Source: Struthio camelus | Taxonomy: Eukaryota; Chordata; Aves; Struthioniformes; Struthionidae | Length of the DNA: 64,000 nucleotides | NCBI RefSeq assembly: GCF_040807025.1 | Contig: NC_090982.1 | Location: 51,009,112-51,073,111 of the forward strand | Reading direction: 5' to 3' | Part shown: positions 25,501 through 39,240 of the stretch, one piece after another | Layout of the letters: every line of letters begins with the position of its first letter | Numbering within the stretch: position 1 is the first letter of the stretch | Position numbers and translations under genes: made by a program | Notes under the pieces: generated by a model | What the model was told of the DNA's origin: nothing | What the model saw: the letters and a program-made list of their open reading frames with translations, nothing else | Databases searched by the model: none

Positions 25501-28500
25501 CTTAGAAAAGGAACAGCATTTAATTTCTTATTGTTTAATGTCTGTACCTTCTGTCGGTGTAAACACAATAGGGTAGTTAAAGATATTTTCATTAGGAGTT
25601 TTTCTTTAAATCCCTTCAACCACAGAAATGCTATATATTAAAATGACAGACACAAAGCAACAGAAGTAGTGTTCTAGCCTGTCGGTTTTAGCAGAGGAGC
25701 TATACAAACAAGAAGAGCTTCCTCTGTATTGTCTAAATACAAATTCTCATCTCAGGCTCAGTTTTTAACATGAAGTCATAGATTATGAGCATACTGAAGC
25801 AGACTGAATGTTACTGCTATTATAATATAGAAGAAAATGGTTACTAATATATAGGACGTTTAGCAGAGAACTATAATTACGTGATCACTAGAAAGGTCAA
25901 CAGGTACTATGGTAGTTAAAAATCAGGTAAGGCAGTGTAAATCTTCAAGGCAGTCTTCAAGGCTGGCAGAAGATATTTTTATTACGTGTGGCCTCTTTGT
26001 CAAGTTTTTGTTAGCTTTGTGTTTCTATGGAGTTTGTATCTCTGAGGTTGGAATGTATAGCTATAATTTTTGATTCACTGTCTTATAGCTTGCTTTTGTA
26101 ATCAAGACTGTGTAGACTACGACTCTGGCAGTCAGTCTTCAGGTACCGGAGAATCAGCATTATTACTTTTTCTTATCACAGGACTAGTCTGAATCATTCA
26201 CTTTGACTGAATTGAATGGAATCAGTCAATAATTTGTGTCTGCTTTTAAAAGGACAAAATTGCTGGGTGGCTCATTGATGGAGTACTTCGTCTGGTATAA
26301 TAAGACTTTTTTTTTTTTGAATGTTAACATTTTATCTTTTTATCCAGCTTTTCCGAATCAATTATTTTATTCTACGCACCATCTATTAGTTTCTGTGTAA
26401 CTTTATTTCATTTAATCCCTGCTGACAGAAGTTGATTGACATTTTATAGGGTGGAAGATTGTGGACATTCATTTATTGTCTATCATTTCTCAGTCTAGGC
26501 AGTGTGAACCATGAAAAGGGACAGTTAAAACCTCCTGAAACACAGCCTTTATATATGAAACTTGTTAACATCACGTATTCAAAGAGGCAGCCTGCAGGAT
26601 TTAATTATATTATTTCTTATCTGGTAGCCTTCATTTTCACTCTATTTATGCAAGCATTTGCTCATATATCTGTAACTTCATATGAGCTAGTATAAAAATT
26701 TTAGGGAAATTTATTCATTCAAAAAAGAATATTCTTAAACTTATTTATCCTAACTATTACCTTGCTCATTTTATAATTCCTCCCCCATTATGGAGAAAGG
26801 TTACTGTGGAAAGGCTGGCTCTGCTGTCAAAGCTTCGCATATTGTAAAGCAGGAAGGAAATACCATATAACCTTACTCATACCTGCTCTCCTCTGGCTGG
26901 AAAATATGAATGTCCTTCATAGCAGAATAACATAGGCTTCAGTACAGAACATGAGCTGCTGCTGGGAAGAATTTGATTTCAGAAGTAGGAGGTATGTCTT
27001 TTTTTGAATCTGTATTTATACTGATTAGAAGCTTGCTATTGAGTTAAATGTATGAATGCAGCAGCATTACATGCAAGAAGCAGCCCTGGAAAAAGGAACC
27101 ATGAGCGTGAATAACAACCCATTTCTGGAGATGCTCTCTGGTTGTTGCTTTTGGCCATAGGTGATTTTCAGGTGGATCAGTAATGCAAAGTGCTATAAGA
27201 GGGTCCTTCATCACAGAAGATAAAGCATTTGGTGTTAACTATTAGCATAAACAGCCTTTTGAACACAATCTGATTTATTAAATCCAGAAATAATTTACCA
27301 GAAGCTGATAGAAACATGCATGACTCATTACTGAGAAACCTTAGGTTACAGCTTCCAAGCACCACTGCAGAAGGTGCTGGCGATACTGCTTTTTCCCCCA
27401 CGCCAGACTTTGGAAGCATTTCTAATTACTCATTGATTACATTTTTCTATAGTGGTGTAGGAGCAGAGATTCTCTTGATGGCTACTGAAAATATTTTACA
27501 TTTGCATATTTTTTTAAAATTTGATCTTATTTTCCTGGTCATACAAGTTCCACAGTTCAGTAACTGTGAGGACAATGTACAATTTTATTAGTAATCCTTT
27601 TCAGTGTACAGCCTTTCATTGTTTTCCAGCTAGAGATAAACTTTTATTTCCTTATTTCTTCTCTTCTTGCCTAGAAGAGATGAGATATTCAGGCTTCTAA
27701 CAAAAATAAATGGACATACTGTTTTTCCAGATATCAGAAGTGATGCCCCCCTGTGATCCTTTAGAACTGATACTCAACTCTAGAATCTTGATTACATATT
27801 TTGGGACAATTTTTAAATTATGTTTTTTGTTCATATTTAATTCCTCTGTAAAACTCATTCTTTGGCCAATAGCTGTTTATTCAGCTGTTGTTCAAGGGAA
27901 TGTTACTTCATTTTTAGTATGTGCTTTTCTTCATTTCTATGTAATGGAGGCTACATAGAGAAATATCTTCCTATTTAACATATGTAAACATATTACTCTG
28001 TGACATGCTTACGATGTGTATTTATACGTTTATTATGCTCCCAGTTGAGAGTATTAAGTTTGTTGTATTACAGTTTTTTCATATCACCTAACTGAAAATC
28101 ACAGAAAGGAGAAAGGAAAACTATATTCTTACAATGTGGCTCAATGTGACTTAGGTATGAAGTTCAGCTTGAAGGCAGTTATAGGACAAGATTAATACTA
28201 ATAATTGAAAAACTGTGTTTCATACTTTTGAAATAAGACGCTCTGAGTTCTGTATGTTCCTCTAGGGGGGGAAAAAAAGGTGCACAACCAAGTGGTTCAT
28301 TGTGAGTTTTGATTTACCATTTATAAATGTAATATGTTATTGAATAACGCTTTACAGTACTAGCGCACCCAGATTAAACAAGTCGTTTCCTGTGTCCTGT
28401 GTCTTTGCTCCCCTCAGATAGAGAATTTCCTTTTCTTACTGTCAGAGACAATCATTTGCTGTTGCTTGTGGCATTTATGCATAGAGATGAACAGCAAAAT

Positions 28501-29040
28501 AAAACTCTTGCTGTACTTTAAACTCCAGTATAGCTGAAAGAAAATAATACATATTTTACACTACCGAAACTCAGCGGGATAGGAGTTAAAACAGCAATGA
28601 ATATTGAAAGTGCTTTCTTTTTGTTTTTGAAATTCTAAGTTGACTTCCCATTGAATTCATCTTTTTTGACTTATATAACTATTTTCTTCTCCATATTGAG
28701 CACATTCATAATCCACTTCTAATAAAGTTTCCATAATCCTTGGAATCTATCAGCCCTCATTCATGACATATGAATGAAAAAGAATACTGTTGCTATTCAG
28801 GTAGACCATCTATAGGAAATAAATTTTTAATTGCTTCACGCATGTGTGCACGCACACACCAGAACAGAAAAGCTCAGTTTCATCTGTTGAATGGCAGCAG
28901 CGAGTGATTTAGGATAACTTATCTTCAGAGTTACTGTTCAGTTTTTGTTGCTCAGATGTGGATGCAAAAGAAAACAACGTGGAACGACCAGTCAAACTAG
29001 GGGAAAAAAAAATTTGTTTTTTACATAGCCTTTTTATGAG
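22561..29040. other. Gene-free stretch
   Basis: No supported gene. The longest open frame of the window (minus, 22,886-23,389) runs through CA/TATG simple sequence and is rejected. Strong-looking donors near 25,044 and 25,925 (plus) are not paired with an acceptor and open frame. A CACTTT...AAAGTG inverted repeat lies near 24,217. Confidence 0.55.
23251..23278. repeat. (AC)8 / (TA)n microsatellite
   Basis: Eight AC units pass directly into GTATATATATA. A further TG/TATG-rich zone follows to about 23,360. Confidence 0.9.
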
Positions 29041-29190
29041 AGAGCTCAAATCACTTTGCAAAATCCTAATAATCTATCATTTTAAAGATGAGTAAACCTG
29101 TTTATCTACAGATTAAATAACTTGACTGAGTATGAGTTACAGAGATAGGAGTAAAACTGCTTTCATTCTTAGTGGCTCTTACTTCTAGGG
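29041..29190 (-). mobile_element. MIR-like SINE relic, antisense
   Basis: Plus-strand words in order are cactttgcaaa, cattttaaagatgagtaaac, agattaaataacttgactga, gagttacagagataggagta and tggctctta. They follow the reverse complement of MIR (cattttacagatgaggaaactg, ggttaagtaacttgcccaagg, cacagctagtaagtggcagag, ending gtgctctta). Spacing is preserved and the match is distributed, which argues against chance. The copy is very diverged. Its orientation is opposite to the similar relic near 39.12 kb. Confidence 0.65.
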
Positions 29191-32100
29191 CTAGCTTATC
29201 AGATGATGTAAATTGATATGGCAAAGGGAAGGAAGATTCAGAGAATCTGAAGTCTGCAACAAAAATTTAGCTGCAGCTGTACATATATTTCATGTACGAA
29301 ATAGCCAGTTACCCTAACTTGAGGGCATTGCCGTTAGGGCCAGATTCTAGGCTAAGTGAAAAAATATGTATATGAAAATTATTGCAAATAAAAATAGATA
29401 AAATTGTAAATTTTTTGAAGTCTTTTATTTAATCAGAATTTTCAACACGCTGATGACTGTGATTCTTGGAAGTTATGATGATGTCTTTACAGTGTTAGTC
29501 TGCCTGTACAAAAGGAGATGAAACAACTTTGCATGTTTCTCTGATATTTTGTATTCAGTGAGCTTTAGGCACGGTTTAGGAACGTAGCACCTATCTTCTG
29601 TGAAAAGTTTTCTATGGCAAGAAAATGGAACAATAAAGGTTTTTATTACTAATGAAATGTATAAGTAATATTTGCAGGCTGAGGACACGTTTTGATACCC
29701 TGTGTTTTTTGTTTTTTTTTTCATACCTGGTAACACTCCCCAGTCATTGTATCTCTTCTAAATTTACAAGCGTATTTTTGGATTTATCTTCATAAGAGGA
29801 ATAACTATTTCAATCCTGTTGTCTTGACATTACAATAATTTCTGTTTTAAAACTTACGTAGATTCCTCCATATGGTATGCAGCTAACGAGAAAGAAGAAC
29901 TTTTGAATTTATTGTGTTTGTAAATCTGGTAGTTTGAGGAAAATATAGGGGCCTTTTTCCATAACAAATCAGTTTATTAGTTTTATTGAAGAAAAGATAA
30001 AGAACATGATTTAATAAGGTATAACAACTATATTTTGTAGGTTTTTATGTTTCACTCTTTGAAATAATGTGAATATAGTGCAGAAAAAAATGGTTTCTAG
30101 TATAAATAAGCTAGAATTAAATGATTTTATTTTTTATATGTAATATTCCTCAAAGAAGCGCAAAGGAAGGATTGTTCAAGGCATGAAACATTAAGGAACT
30201 GAGAAACATCATGACCCCCTGCTACTCCTCCCGAAGCAAGTATAATCTGAATGTTGTAATTAATGCTGCAGAATGGACGGACTAATCGAAAAAGCTGCAG
30301 TAGCCTTTTGAAAAGAGAGCATCTAGTGAAAGCTATTAATTTCTTTCTTCCTGATTTTTTTTTTTGTCTGTATTTTGTGCATTAAGGCAAAACTTCTAAT
30401 AGTCTCTATGTGGTACTCTCCTAAATATGATGAAAGTATTTCCATGTGTTTTGTTATTACAGGCTATTGCAAAGGCTAGAAAACAGCATCTGTGTGATAA
30501 TTATTACATCTTGGTATATCACGGCTCTGTCCTAAAGATAGGTACTTACACGCGTTCTCTTGTCATCGCTGTTCCTTTGCCATTTAGACTCACACTACCA
30601 AATGAAAATGGAGCACATTCTGTTGAGATATTTCAATGATTAAATTGTCATAAAAAGGGAATCTACAGTTGGTTGTGCCTAAATATAGAGAGTTTTGTGA
30701 GAAAATGCTACGCTAATTTACTGAATTAATTTCTATTTTTAAAGAGTTTTCAGAACACACGTGGCTTGGAGTCAAGCAGCTCATTAATATTTTACATCCC
30801 AGAGGTTAATACGAAACTTAGGCTAAAGGGCAAATTACTGTGCAGCAATTGGAATTTAGGCTCCCTCTCCAATAAGCTCGGGATTTTTTTTTTCTGTTAG
30901 TAGGATCTATAAACAGAGGAAAAATGCATGTAATTATTTAGAACCCTTGCTTAATTAAAAGTGTAAATTACTTTGGACTAACATTAATTTCTTCTATTTG
31001 AATGCATAATTCTAAATTATAAAAATGTTGTGTCGTTTACTCCACTGCTAAACGAGAGCTGCTAGGCAAACGAGCCAGATCAGAGTGAGAGTTTTTGTAG
31101 CGCTGTGTTCAGGCATCTACTGTCCTATGTGGATTAGACAAAGCATGAACTTGAACCTGACTGTTTAAAAGATTTGCTTCAGCAAGGATATCTGCCCTTG
31201 GAGGAGATAGGAGATATCTACACTAGAGGAGAGAGATAGCCGTTACCTGAGGTTTTAGTAGAAGAATTCCAGCAGCAGCTTTCCCTGAAGACTGCTTTCC
31301 TAGGTTCAGTAATGTCAGTGGGGTACTTTCTGGGGTAATCCTACATGTTTGCCATGGACACCATTGCAGCCAGCTGAATAAGCCCACTGTCAACATACAG
31401 CATCTTAAACTCTGATTGGCCTCTCTTCATTGCAGCTCCTCAGTTGTCGCCTATGCTTCCTCTCATTTACAACCAGGCGGTAGTCTACTCTAGGCGTTAT
31501 TGTTAACTCCAGCCACTGGAATTGAGTTCAGAAGCCTTTAAGTATTATTATAATACATGGCCTTGCATTTTTCTTCTAACTTTTTAAGCATTTCAAGGTG
31601 TATTTCACAAACGTGAGAGTAGGTTCCCTATATAATCATGAATGCCAGATGACTTGTAAGGCTGTTTACCTGCTGTTCTTGCCCCTAATTATCTGCATTG
31701 GTTACTTTTGAATTTAGCTTTTTGAGGAGACATTTGAGGCCCCAATTTTCATCTCATCTACAGTACTTTTAGATCAACATCTGGATTAGATAGTCAATGC
31801 AGGAGCACAGTCCTTTTGATTCTTATTCTTTTGAGAATGCTCCTAACCTGCACCTTTCCCTTTAGAGATGACTACTTATTTGCGGCAGAAGAGTCCCCAG
31901 ACAGATGGTTTTCAATGAAAAAACAATTAGTTTCATTCTCGGGGTGACTGTAGTTTTCAAGATGACTATCTACATTGTTTAATTATTCCACCTCTTTCCT
32001 CCCTGCTATTTGAAATTTTACTGTGGGATATTGACTTGCTGGAAGGAAATTTGTGCTTCATTATGTATCATCATACTGGCACTTGGGCACCTTCTTTGAA

Positions 32101-32524
32101 CACAGCTATCTAGGCAGGTCTATGCTTTCATTCTTGAGTGCTTGTTTTCCTAGAATGCCCCCACCATCTGCTGCTGGCACTGTGGGAACTAATTTGCCTC
32201 CAATAAAGGAGATTGCACTTCACTGACTCAGGAATTTGATTTCCCAATTGCCAGAATGGCAACCAGAGCTTGCCAGAGAAAGCTCTAAAATGCCTCGAGT
32301 GTGAGGTATTTGAAAATGAATGTGCATGTCCTTGGTTCACCACTTCTTGAGAAACAGGAGTGCATACTGCTAGCCAGATCTCTTAGGCTGTGTCTATGCT
32401 AATACCCTTCTGACGCTGAGAAACGTTGACTAGCTGCATCCATACCACCTAGTACTTAGCTTGTGGTCTCCTCTGGGCCCCGCTTAGTGTCTCTGGTGTT
32501 AGGACATAAATTTGCATGTGTGGG

Positions 32525-32538
32525 TTTTTTTTTTTTTT
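32525..32538. repeat. Poly-T tract (14)
   Basis: Fourteen T followed by CCCC; simple sequence with no recognisable retroposon body. Confidence 0.85.
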
Positions 32539-32629
32539 CCCCTGTTCAAAATGTCTAAAATGAGGTAAAACGCATTCTGTTTCAGCCCATCATAAGGTTT
32601 TTTTCACAGCATAAAACTAGAGGTTTTCT

Positions 32630-32669
32630 AGTTTCTAAGGGTATTCTAGTCTAAGTTTCTAAGGGTATT
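32630..32669. repeat. 24-bp tandem duplication
   Basis: AGTTTCTAAGGGTATT occurs at 32,630-32,645 and again at 32,654-32,669, with related sequence between. It is a recent-looking two-copy local duplication. Confidence 0.85.
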
Positions 32670-35600
32670 TTATGGTATTCTGTGATGCAAAAAGGCATTA
32701 GAATTTAAGGAGAGGTTAGTGATTTTTCAAAACCTACTTGGGGTAGTGTTGAAGGTTGAGGGTAGTGGTAGCGTTGTTGCATTCAAGGCCATAGTCCTAC
32801 TAGAGAAAGTCCTGTGCCCTAAACCAAATCTGGTCATTGCCCCAGTGAATATTAGCGGTCAGAGACCACAGCAATGTGAGGGAATATGCAAACTGGGAAG
32901 CAGTCTAGATCATCTGTGGTGCAGAATTTAAGCTATCTGCTTGGCTTCATTTTATTCAGCAGTATAAACATCACTATAGACATACCTTTAAGATCACTGA
33001 CTACAGAAGATTAGGGTGTGAACTTGATAAAATGTAGGAAAAGTACTTGGGCATAAAGAAACACAATGGGAATATAGCAAAATACATTATTAAGAGACAA
33101 CATTAAGATCCACCAAGAACTTAGTGCTGTGTTTTAGAGCATTTCAGGGCATCGGCCAGCCATTGATGCTAAGGGGACTGTTCCAGTGCCGCTGCGCTAT
33201 CCAAGTTTTGTAAAACTGGCAGCTTTACATGCTACTCGGCTTCTTTTTATAATCTACTTTTATTCAGAAACAAATGAATAGAAAAGAATCCTCAGAAGAG
33301 AACCTGTCATCCTGTTTTCTTGTCTTTCTGCTGTTCAGCTTATTGCTATCATTGTATATCAGTTCCATATGCAGTGAAGATGAGTGAAGCATTGTTAGGC
33401 TTGTCCAACACAAAAGGCAGCAGAAAATCTCTTTGAAATGCAGCTTTCATATCTCTGCATTGCTGCTCTGCTTATGCTTCTATTGTGTTCTTTAATTAGC
33501 CTATTCTTTCTTGCCTACACAACTCTCTTGCTTTTTGGGGCCAGCTTGTTTAGTTTGTTGTATTATGCCATATAACATAAGAAGCAATTGCTGTACAAAC
33601 ATCTTATTAGCCCTACAATTTTCAGTTTCTCTGGCATTTTATAGAGACCAAATCTGACACAGCAATATAAAAGAAGAGTCTTAGGACTATTCAATACACT
33701 TCTGCTTTTCCTTTTTGGGGACTATTGCATGGGCTTAGTTGTCTCTGAGGCTGAGGAGGAGCTGTTTATGCAGCCACCCTGAAGGGCTGTAGCTGTTATA
33801 GCAGTAGCAAATTATCAAGAAGGAAATGATTATCTTTTGCAAAAAGGAACTCTGTGTCCTGATCATACCTTAACGTGGCTTCTGTTGATTTAAATGTTAG
33901 TGTGAGGGAAAGCTAAGTGCGTCTGTCTGAATTCTCATTTGGGTGTATTTGTTTGTTAACTCTAAGATCCAGAAAGTTTTATAGTAGTTAAGTATAGTAA
34001 ATAATGTCAGCTATTAAGCAGAGGGCAGAGTCACATATGGAGTGATGAGAAGGCTGCAATGCCATAGAATTTTTAATCAATCTTTGATTGACTCTGAAGA
34101 GCTTAGTCAGTCTGAAGTTAGACAAACCTGAAAGGTAAACAATTCTACTTTAAAATAACAAGAAAGAGCGAGACATAGTACTGTGTGTTATCAAGAATTG
34201 TAACTCAGGTACTTCATCTTTGTGACAATAGTTCAATAAGATGAGAAGACAAAACTTCATTCATTCTTCCTTCCATGAAACTGTCCAAAAATCAGAAAAT
34301 AATCTTTCCATTTTATGAAATTCATGCCTGCCTTGTACTCTTGAGAGAGTGTAACTCACTCTGGTTTTGTTTCAATTTCCTCCTTCTATGTGCTATTACC
34401 TTATTAGTTGTATCTGCCCACAGCTGAGCTTAACTGGCATACTTTCAGTGTTGTAATGGCAGCTGCGGAAGGGTATGGAAGTTATTTGAATTTGGGTGAG
34501 GGGAGGTAGGGGCAGTTTTTCCAGTTTTTAATTACAACCAAAAAAACGCATTATGATGATATATCCAGTAGTTTTGCTCATTAAAATCAGTAATATTCAG
34601 TTCTAATCTTCTTATACAGAATCTGAAATAATCATATGTGGATAACACTCTAAATATAATGCAGCTCTCTTAAGCACTAGGATCACATAATATTACCATA
34701 TTATATTAATGTGAGATGAGGAACTGGAAACAGAAAATAAAATCGTCTTAATAGAAACAAATTTAGCAACATATCTTTTATGTTTTTAATATCTCTTTTC
34801 TCCTCCAAAATTGACTTAATTAGCATCAAAACTCCTGCAGCTCGTATTAGCTGTCCCCTTCAAGGGCATATTCGTGGTTCATGGTCAGGAGATATGAAGG
34901 TCAGAACCTTGACTGGTAAACTAGCTTTATTTCTTTCCTGAGATAGATGAATGAAACAGTTAGTTATAATACTTTCTTATCCATTAACGTAACTGCAAAT
35001 TCTATTCAAAGAGGGATTTTTTGTGCCCAACAGAAGAGGAAAGTTTAAAGAGGACAGAGAAGCTTTAGTGGTGAGGTTCACAGTTGCCTTGAAGTTCTGT
35101 CTGGAAGGTTGTTATTCAAAATTATTGACTTCTAGGTGGAAAACTTTATGATTTGGAGAAGCAGTGTTGTTGAACCCTGGAAACAAACAGGGCTCAGTTG
35201 GGCTAAGAATTCCATATTCTCTCAAGGTGAAAGTTCTGGTTTTGTTTTGTTTAATCTTAGATTTTGTATAGCTTTGTTGACCAAGTGTTGACCAGAGACT
35301 TTGGTGTTAGTTACCTCTGTGAGGTTTGAGGCAATCAAAGTTTACTTTTACTTTAGTCTTACTTTAGTTTGATTCTAAAGCTGGTCTGACTCCTGGAGCC
35401 AAAGGGGATGCTGTCAGAATGATCTTATTGGAAATAAGCAGAAAATACTGGAAGTAATTCTGTGATCATCCTTAGCAGTTATCTGATGGCAGCATCTAAT
35501 TTTTATCACTGCTGCAGAACAAAACTGTATGTATATCTCTACGCTAAGTATTTTTCTGTATTTATCAATAGGCTACATACTTTATAACCATGGAGAATTT

Positions 35601-35956
35601 AAGTTCTGCCTGCAATGAAACATTGATACATGAGACCCACGAGACACAAATGGCGTGCTGAATTCTCTGCGCGCTCTGTTTCTGTAATATTACAGAGCAG
35701 CTTTGTGTTTGATCTCCAGGCAGAGCCTCATTTTCCAGAAGATTAATTTCAAAATAGGTACCTTATTATTTTTGTGTTCAGTGTCTGTAGCATTCTCAGG
35801 CACCATACAAATACCTGGGAAGATATTTTCCATGCTGCGGAAAGGTTACAAGTTAATGAGAGACGTGGCTGAACAAGATAAGGCTATAAACAATGGGAGG
35901 ACTGGTGTGGGGTTGGGGAGGTGGTTTTATTTTCAGTCACATAGTTACGTAACTAG

Positions 35957-35971
35957 TTTTTTTTTTTTTTT
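35957..35971. repeat. Poly-T tract (15)
   Basis: Fifteen consecutive T in otherwise ordinary sequence. Confidence 0.85.
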
Positions 35972-38006
35972 ATTCTAAAGCTTATGTTTACTGAAAGCAG
36001 CCCACAAGTCATTGAGGATTTTCAGAAACAGGCTACTAGGATCATTAGTTTGTGCATTTGCATGAGATTTCACATGAGTAAGAACTGATAGATGTTCTAG
36101 TCATAGGTGTTATAGCAGGAATGAAGGCCACATAAATCTTTACCTTGTTGTTTTTTGAGAAGTCTTGAGTAGCAGGTACTTGATGCTATTTTACTTTCAT
36201 GACATGGGAATTCTCAGGCGTGAGAATAATCCATCAATCTGAGGAAAAGGACAAGTGAGTAAAACTACTCTCCCTGTGTCCAGGAGAGGCTGTTTTGCTT
36301 GAAGATTGTACTGCAAATGCCTTGCTTTTTATCTGTGGCTGCTCAAGGCCACGAGTGTTTGTCTAAGGCCTAGTATCTAATGATGCCCTGGAGAGAGCAA
36401 ATGAGCACCATCCAAAAGTTATAGTTACCTGGAAATAAAGCCAGTGCCATTTTTTTAACCAATATAAAATTCAAGAGGTCCCTATAGTAATCTCAGGAAT
36501 ATTTCCCTATTCTGTTTCAAAGTTATATGAATTATATATTTGTCTTCCAATGGATATAGGATAAGGAAAAGATGCAGGATTTGATAACTATATAGAAACT
36601 TGCAAAGGTAGAAAAAGGGCTTCATTCTTTGTGATACCCTCTGGCAATATCACATCTCTCTCACAATCCGTATTTTGTACCTGAAAATGTCTGGATACTG
36701 GGAAAAAAAATACTAAAATACTATCTTTGATACTAGAAAAATTATTTGGACAGGTGCCAAACACTTCTAGAACAGGGGCACAGATCTAAACAACTGCTGA
36801 CTCTCTCAAAGATCAGAAAAATCACTTCAAAACGAGAAAGACACTTTGTTTTTCCAAGTACCGTGGTTATTTTGATGTTCGTTCCTCTCCCGGGAACCCA
36901 AAGTAATCTCTAGGGCTTTTGTACTAGGCTGACCAGAAAAATGTTCATATCTGATGCCCAGGACGAGTTTTTCAAGCATCTCTACTAAGGGAAGGAAATA
37001 ACATTAAGTATGGCAACAGAGATTAAAAGTGTAAAAGGGTGTCTCTCCTTCCTCCCCCCACCCCTGAAACTTACCCTTAAAAGGAAAAAGAGAGGATATA
37101 CTTCAGTTCTTTGCTGTTTGCAGATCTTGCATGTTATGTTAGATTGCCTTAGTTGCTTTCACCAGCAAATGTGCACATTAAAGTCCAGGAGAACGGCTTG
37201 GCTGTTCTGTGTTGAGCGTGTGTCCTTTAGAAGTGACCTCGCACAAAACCAATATCTCTGATGTACCTTTATGTAAATACATCATACATCCGTGCAGATA
37301 AAGCATGGAAGTAATAAACAAAAAGCTAGCCTGTAATATAGATAAAGAAAGAGAATTTAATCTCCATCTTATCTACTATTTGTGTGTCTGTGTATAATCA
37401 GCTCACAACTGGATAGATGAATGATCCTAACTTTCCTTTTTAATCTTCTCTGCTTTTATTTGGTAATCAGTTACAGCTTGGGCTTTCTGTGCTATTAAAT
37501 AGTATCGTGATCGTTTAATTCAAATATACAACAGAGTGACATAAAGCAAATCATGTTAAACTTCATTTTACGTTATGAATATATTAGACTTAAAGAAAAA
37601 AAGTCTGACACACTTGATTAGAAATATTCTGTTGATCCTGAAATTCAGCTTGCTGTGTGTAAGGAGGCACATAAGCGTATAAGCACATCTATTTTCTTTT
37701 CTACTATCTAGTGGGCAAATGCTAAACTTAGTACATTTTATACAGGTTTCCCAGCAAATACTTTTTATCTCTGTGCTAAATTTTCAAAATGTACTTTGGG
37801 TAAACACATCACTTTTCCTGATAGTACCGTTTTATGGCTCACTTTGGATGTGATAGAACCTTCATTTCATAGAAGAACCATGATTTACAGCGTCTTCTTG
37901 CATTTATTTTAATGACTATTTTTAAAATGCCGCAACATGTTCTGTATTCATGAATATTTTGCATGGATTTATGTAGATTAGCACTGGTGGAGGAGAAATA
38001 AATATG

Positions 38007-38025
38007 CTTTATTTATTTATTTTTA
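38007..38025. repeat. (TTTA)n short simple repeat
   Basis: About four ATTT units, too short to be informative. Confidence 0.7.
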
Positions 38026-39116
38026 ACACCTAACACTAGAAAATTGTTGAATGCAAGATATCTGGGTGTTTTGCTGAGGAAGGGTGAATTAGACTTATCC
38101 ATCTGTAACTTGACTTATCTGTGCATTGCTAATAGATATGGTCCTGTAGTGGTGTAATTCATGATGCAAAAGTTAGAGTATATATAGCCAAAAACTCAAA
38201 AAATGATAGACCCAGCAATCAATGTTTTCTGCTTCAAATAGTTTGTTCTTCAAACTGACTTTCTTGGTGCTACAATGTTGCAACACTTCTGTTTGAGTTT
38301 TCAGCGACATCACTACACAATGCTGTAACAAAATCAAATATGTCTGAGGTATTTAAAAAGAACTTTTGACAATTGAGGTCTTCTAGAGAAGATTTTTTTT
38401 TTCTTTCAATAAAACTTTCAGGATATTTTTCATAAGCAAAAAGGGTTTTCAGATATTGTCAGTTTAATCTGTGCTTACCATATACAATAATATCTTTTAT
38501 AAATATCTCAATCTTCATCTTAAGACAAGATGGATCATCTGCCTGTTTGAAGGCAATCATAATCTTGTGCTACTGTTAAAAATCTTTTGCTAACTTATTT
38601 TCTGGCCAGGATTTTTCCAAAATATGCCTTGTTACGTATGTTGCACAGCATTTTGTGGTACCATCAATTACATGATTTTTTTCATGCAGTAATGGTAATT
38701 GCATAGTAATTTGCATTCATTTTACTACATCTATGCCTAGCAGACTCTGTCTCTGAAAGTGTAGCATATATATCTTGTAATTTCATGTAATTTGTGGCGC
38801 CTGCATAGGCCAACACTTCAAATAACCATTACGGGATCCTTGTATCTGGATCACTGCAGCCACTGCTTGTGATATAAACTATAAGTTCCATTCTACATTA
38901 TTTTTAGTTCTTATTTACTTGTAGTTGGAAGGGCACTATTTTTCATCAAATTTCAGCACTTTGTATATTAGAATGCTGCACTTGTACAATTTCTGAATTT
39001 CTAAAATCTAGAGTTGAAATGACACTTAAATCTAGGACTTGTTTTTCAGTTCATGTTCAGACAAGAGAAACTTGTAAATGGAATAAACTATTATTAAATT
39101 TAAGTGGATTTTACTC

Positions 39117-39240
39117 AGGAGATCTGAGTCCAATTTTTTGCTCTGCAACAGATTCCTTAGGGTGCTTCAGACAAGCCACTTAATTTTTTTTATTGTTTCA
39201 ACTTTTTACAGTTTCAACCAAAATAAAAAGGTTTATCGCC
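39117..39240 (+). mobile_element. MIR-like SINE relic
   Basis: Plus-strand words in order are aggagatctgagtccaatt, tgctctgcaacagattcctt, gcttcagacaagccacttaa and ttacagtttc. The sense MIR-type pattern is ggagatctgggttcaattcc, gctctgccacagacttcct, ttgggcaagtcacttaa and cctcagtttcc. The first 70 bases match well and the rest fades. It looks like the same family as the antisense relic near 29.05 kb. Confidence 0.6.

Larger units (their letters stand above)
29191..39116. other. Gene-free AT-rich stretch
   Basis: No supported gene. Noted inside: an exon-like interval at 30,463-30,541 flanked by AG and GT with a short open frame (weak); an AATTA-rich interval at 30,930-31,140 with unusual CpG retention near its end; a 24-bp tandem duplication at 32,630-32,669; and T tracts at 32,525 and 35,957. 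At 32,390-32,480 a phrase resembles the start of an old DNA transposon but cannot be confirmed. Confidence 0.5.

Noticed and set aside
30463..30541. 79-bp exon-like interval with AG/GT borders and an open frame
   Set aside because: Short, weak acceptor tract, AT-rich codons, and no recognisable peptide; expected by chance several times in the window.
32390..32480. 'ggctgtgtctatgct' phrase like the edge of an old DNA transposon
   Set aside because: Only one edge and no matching inverted terminus or internal similarity.
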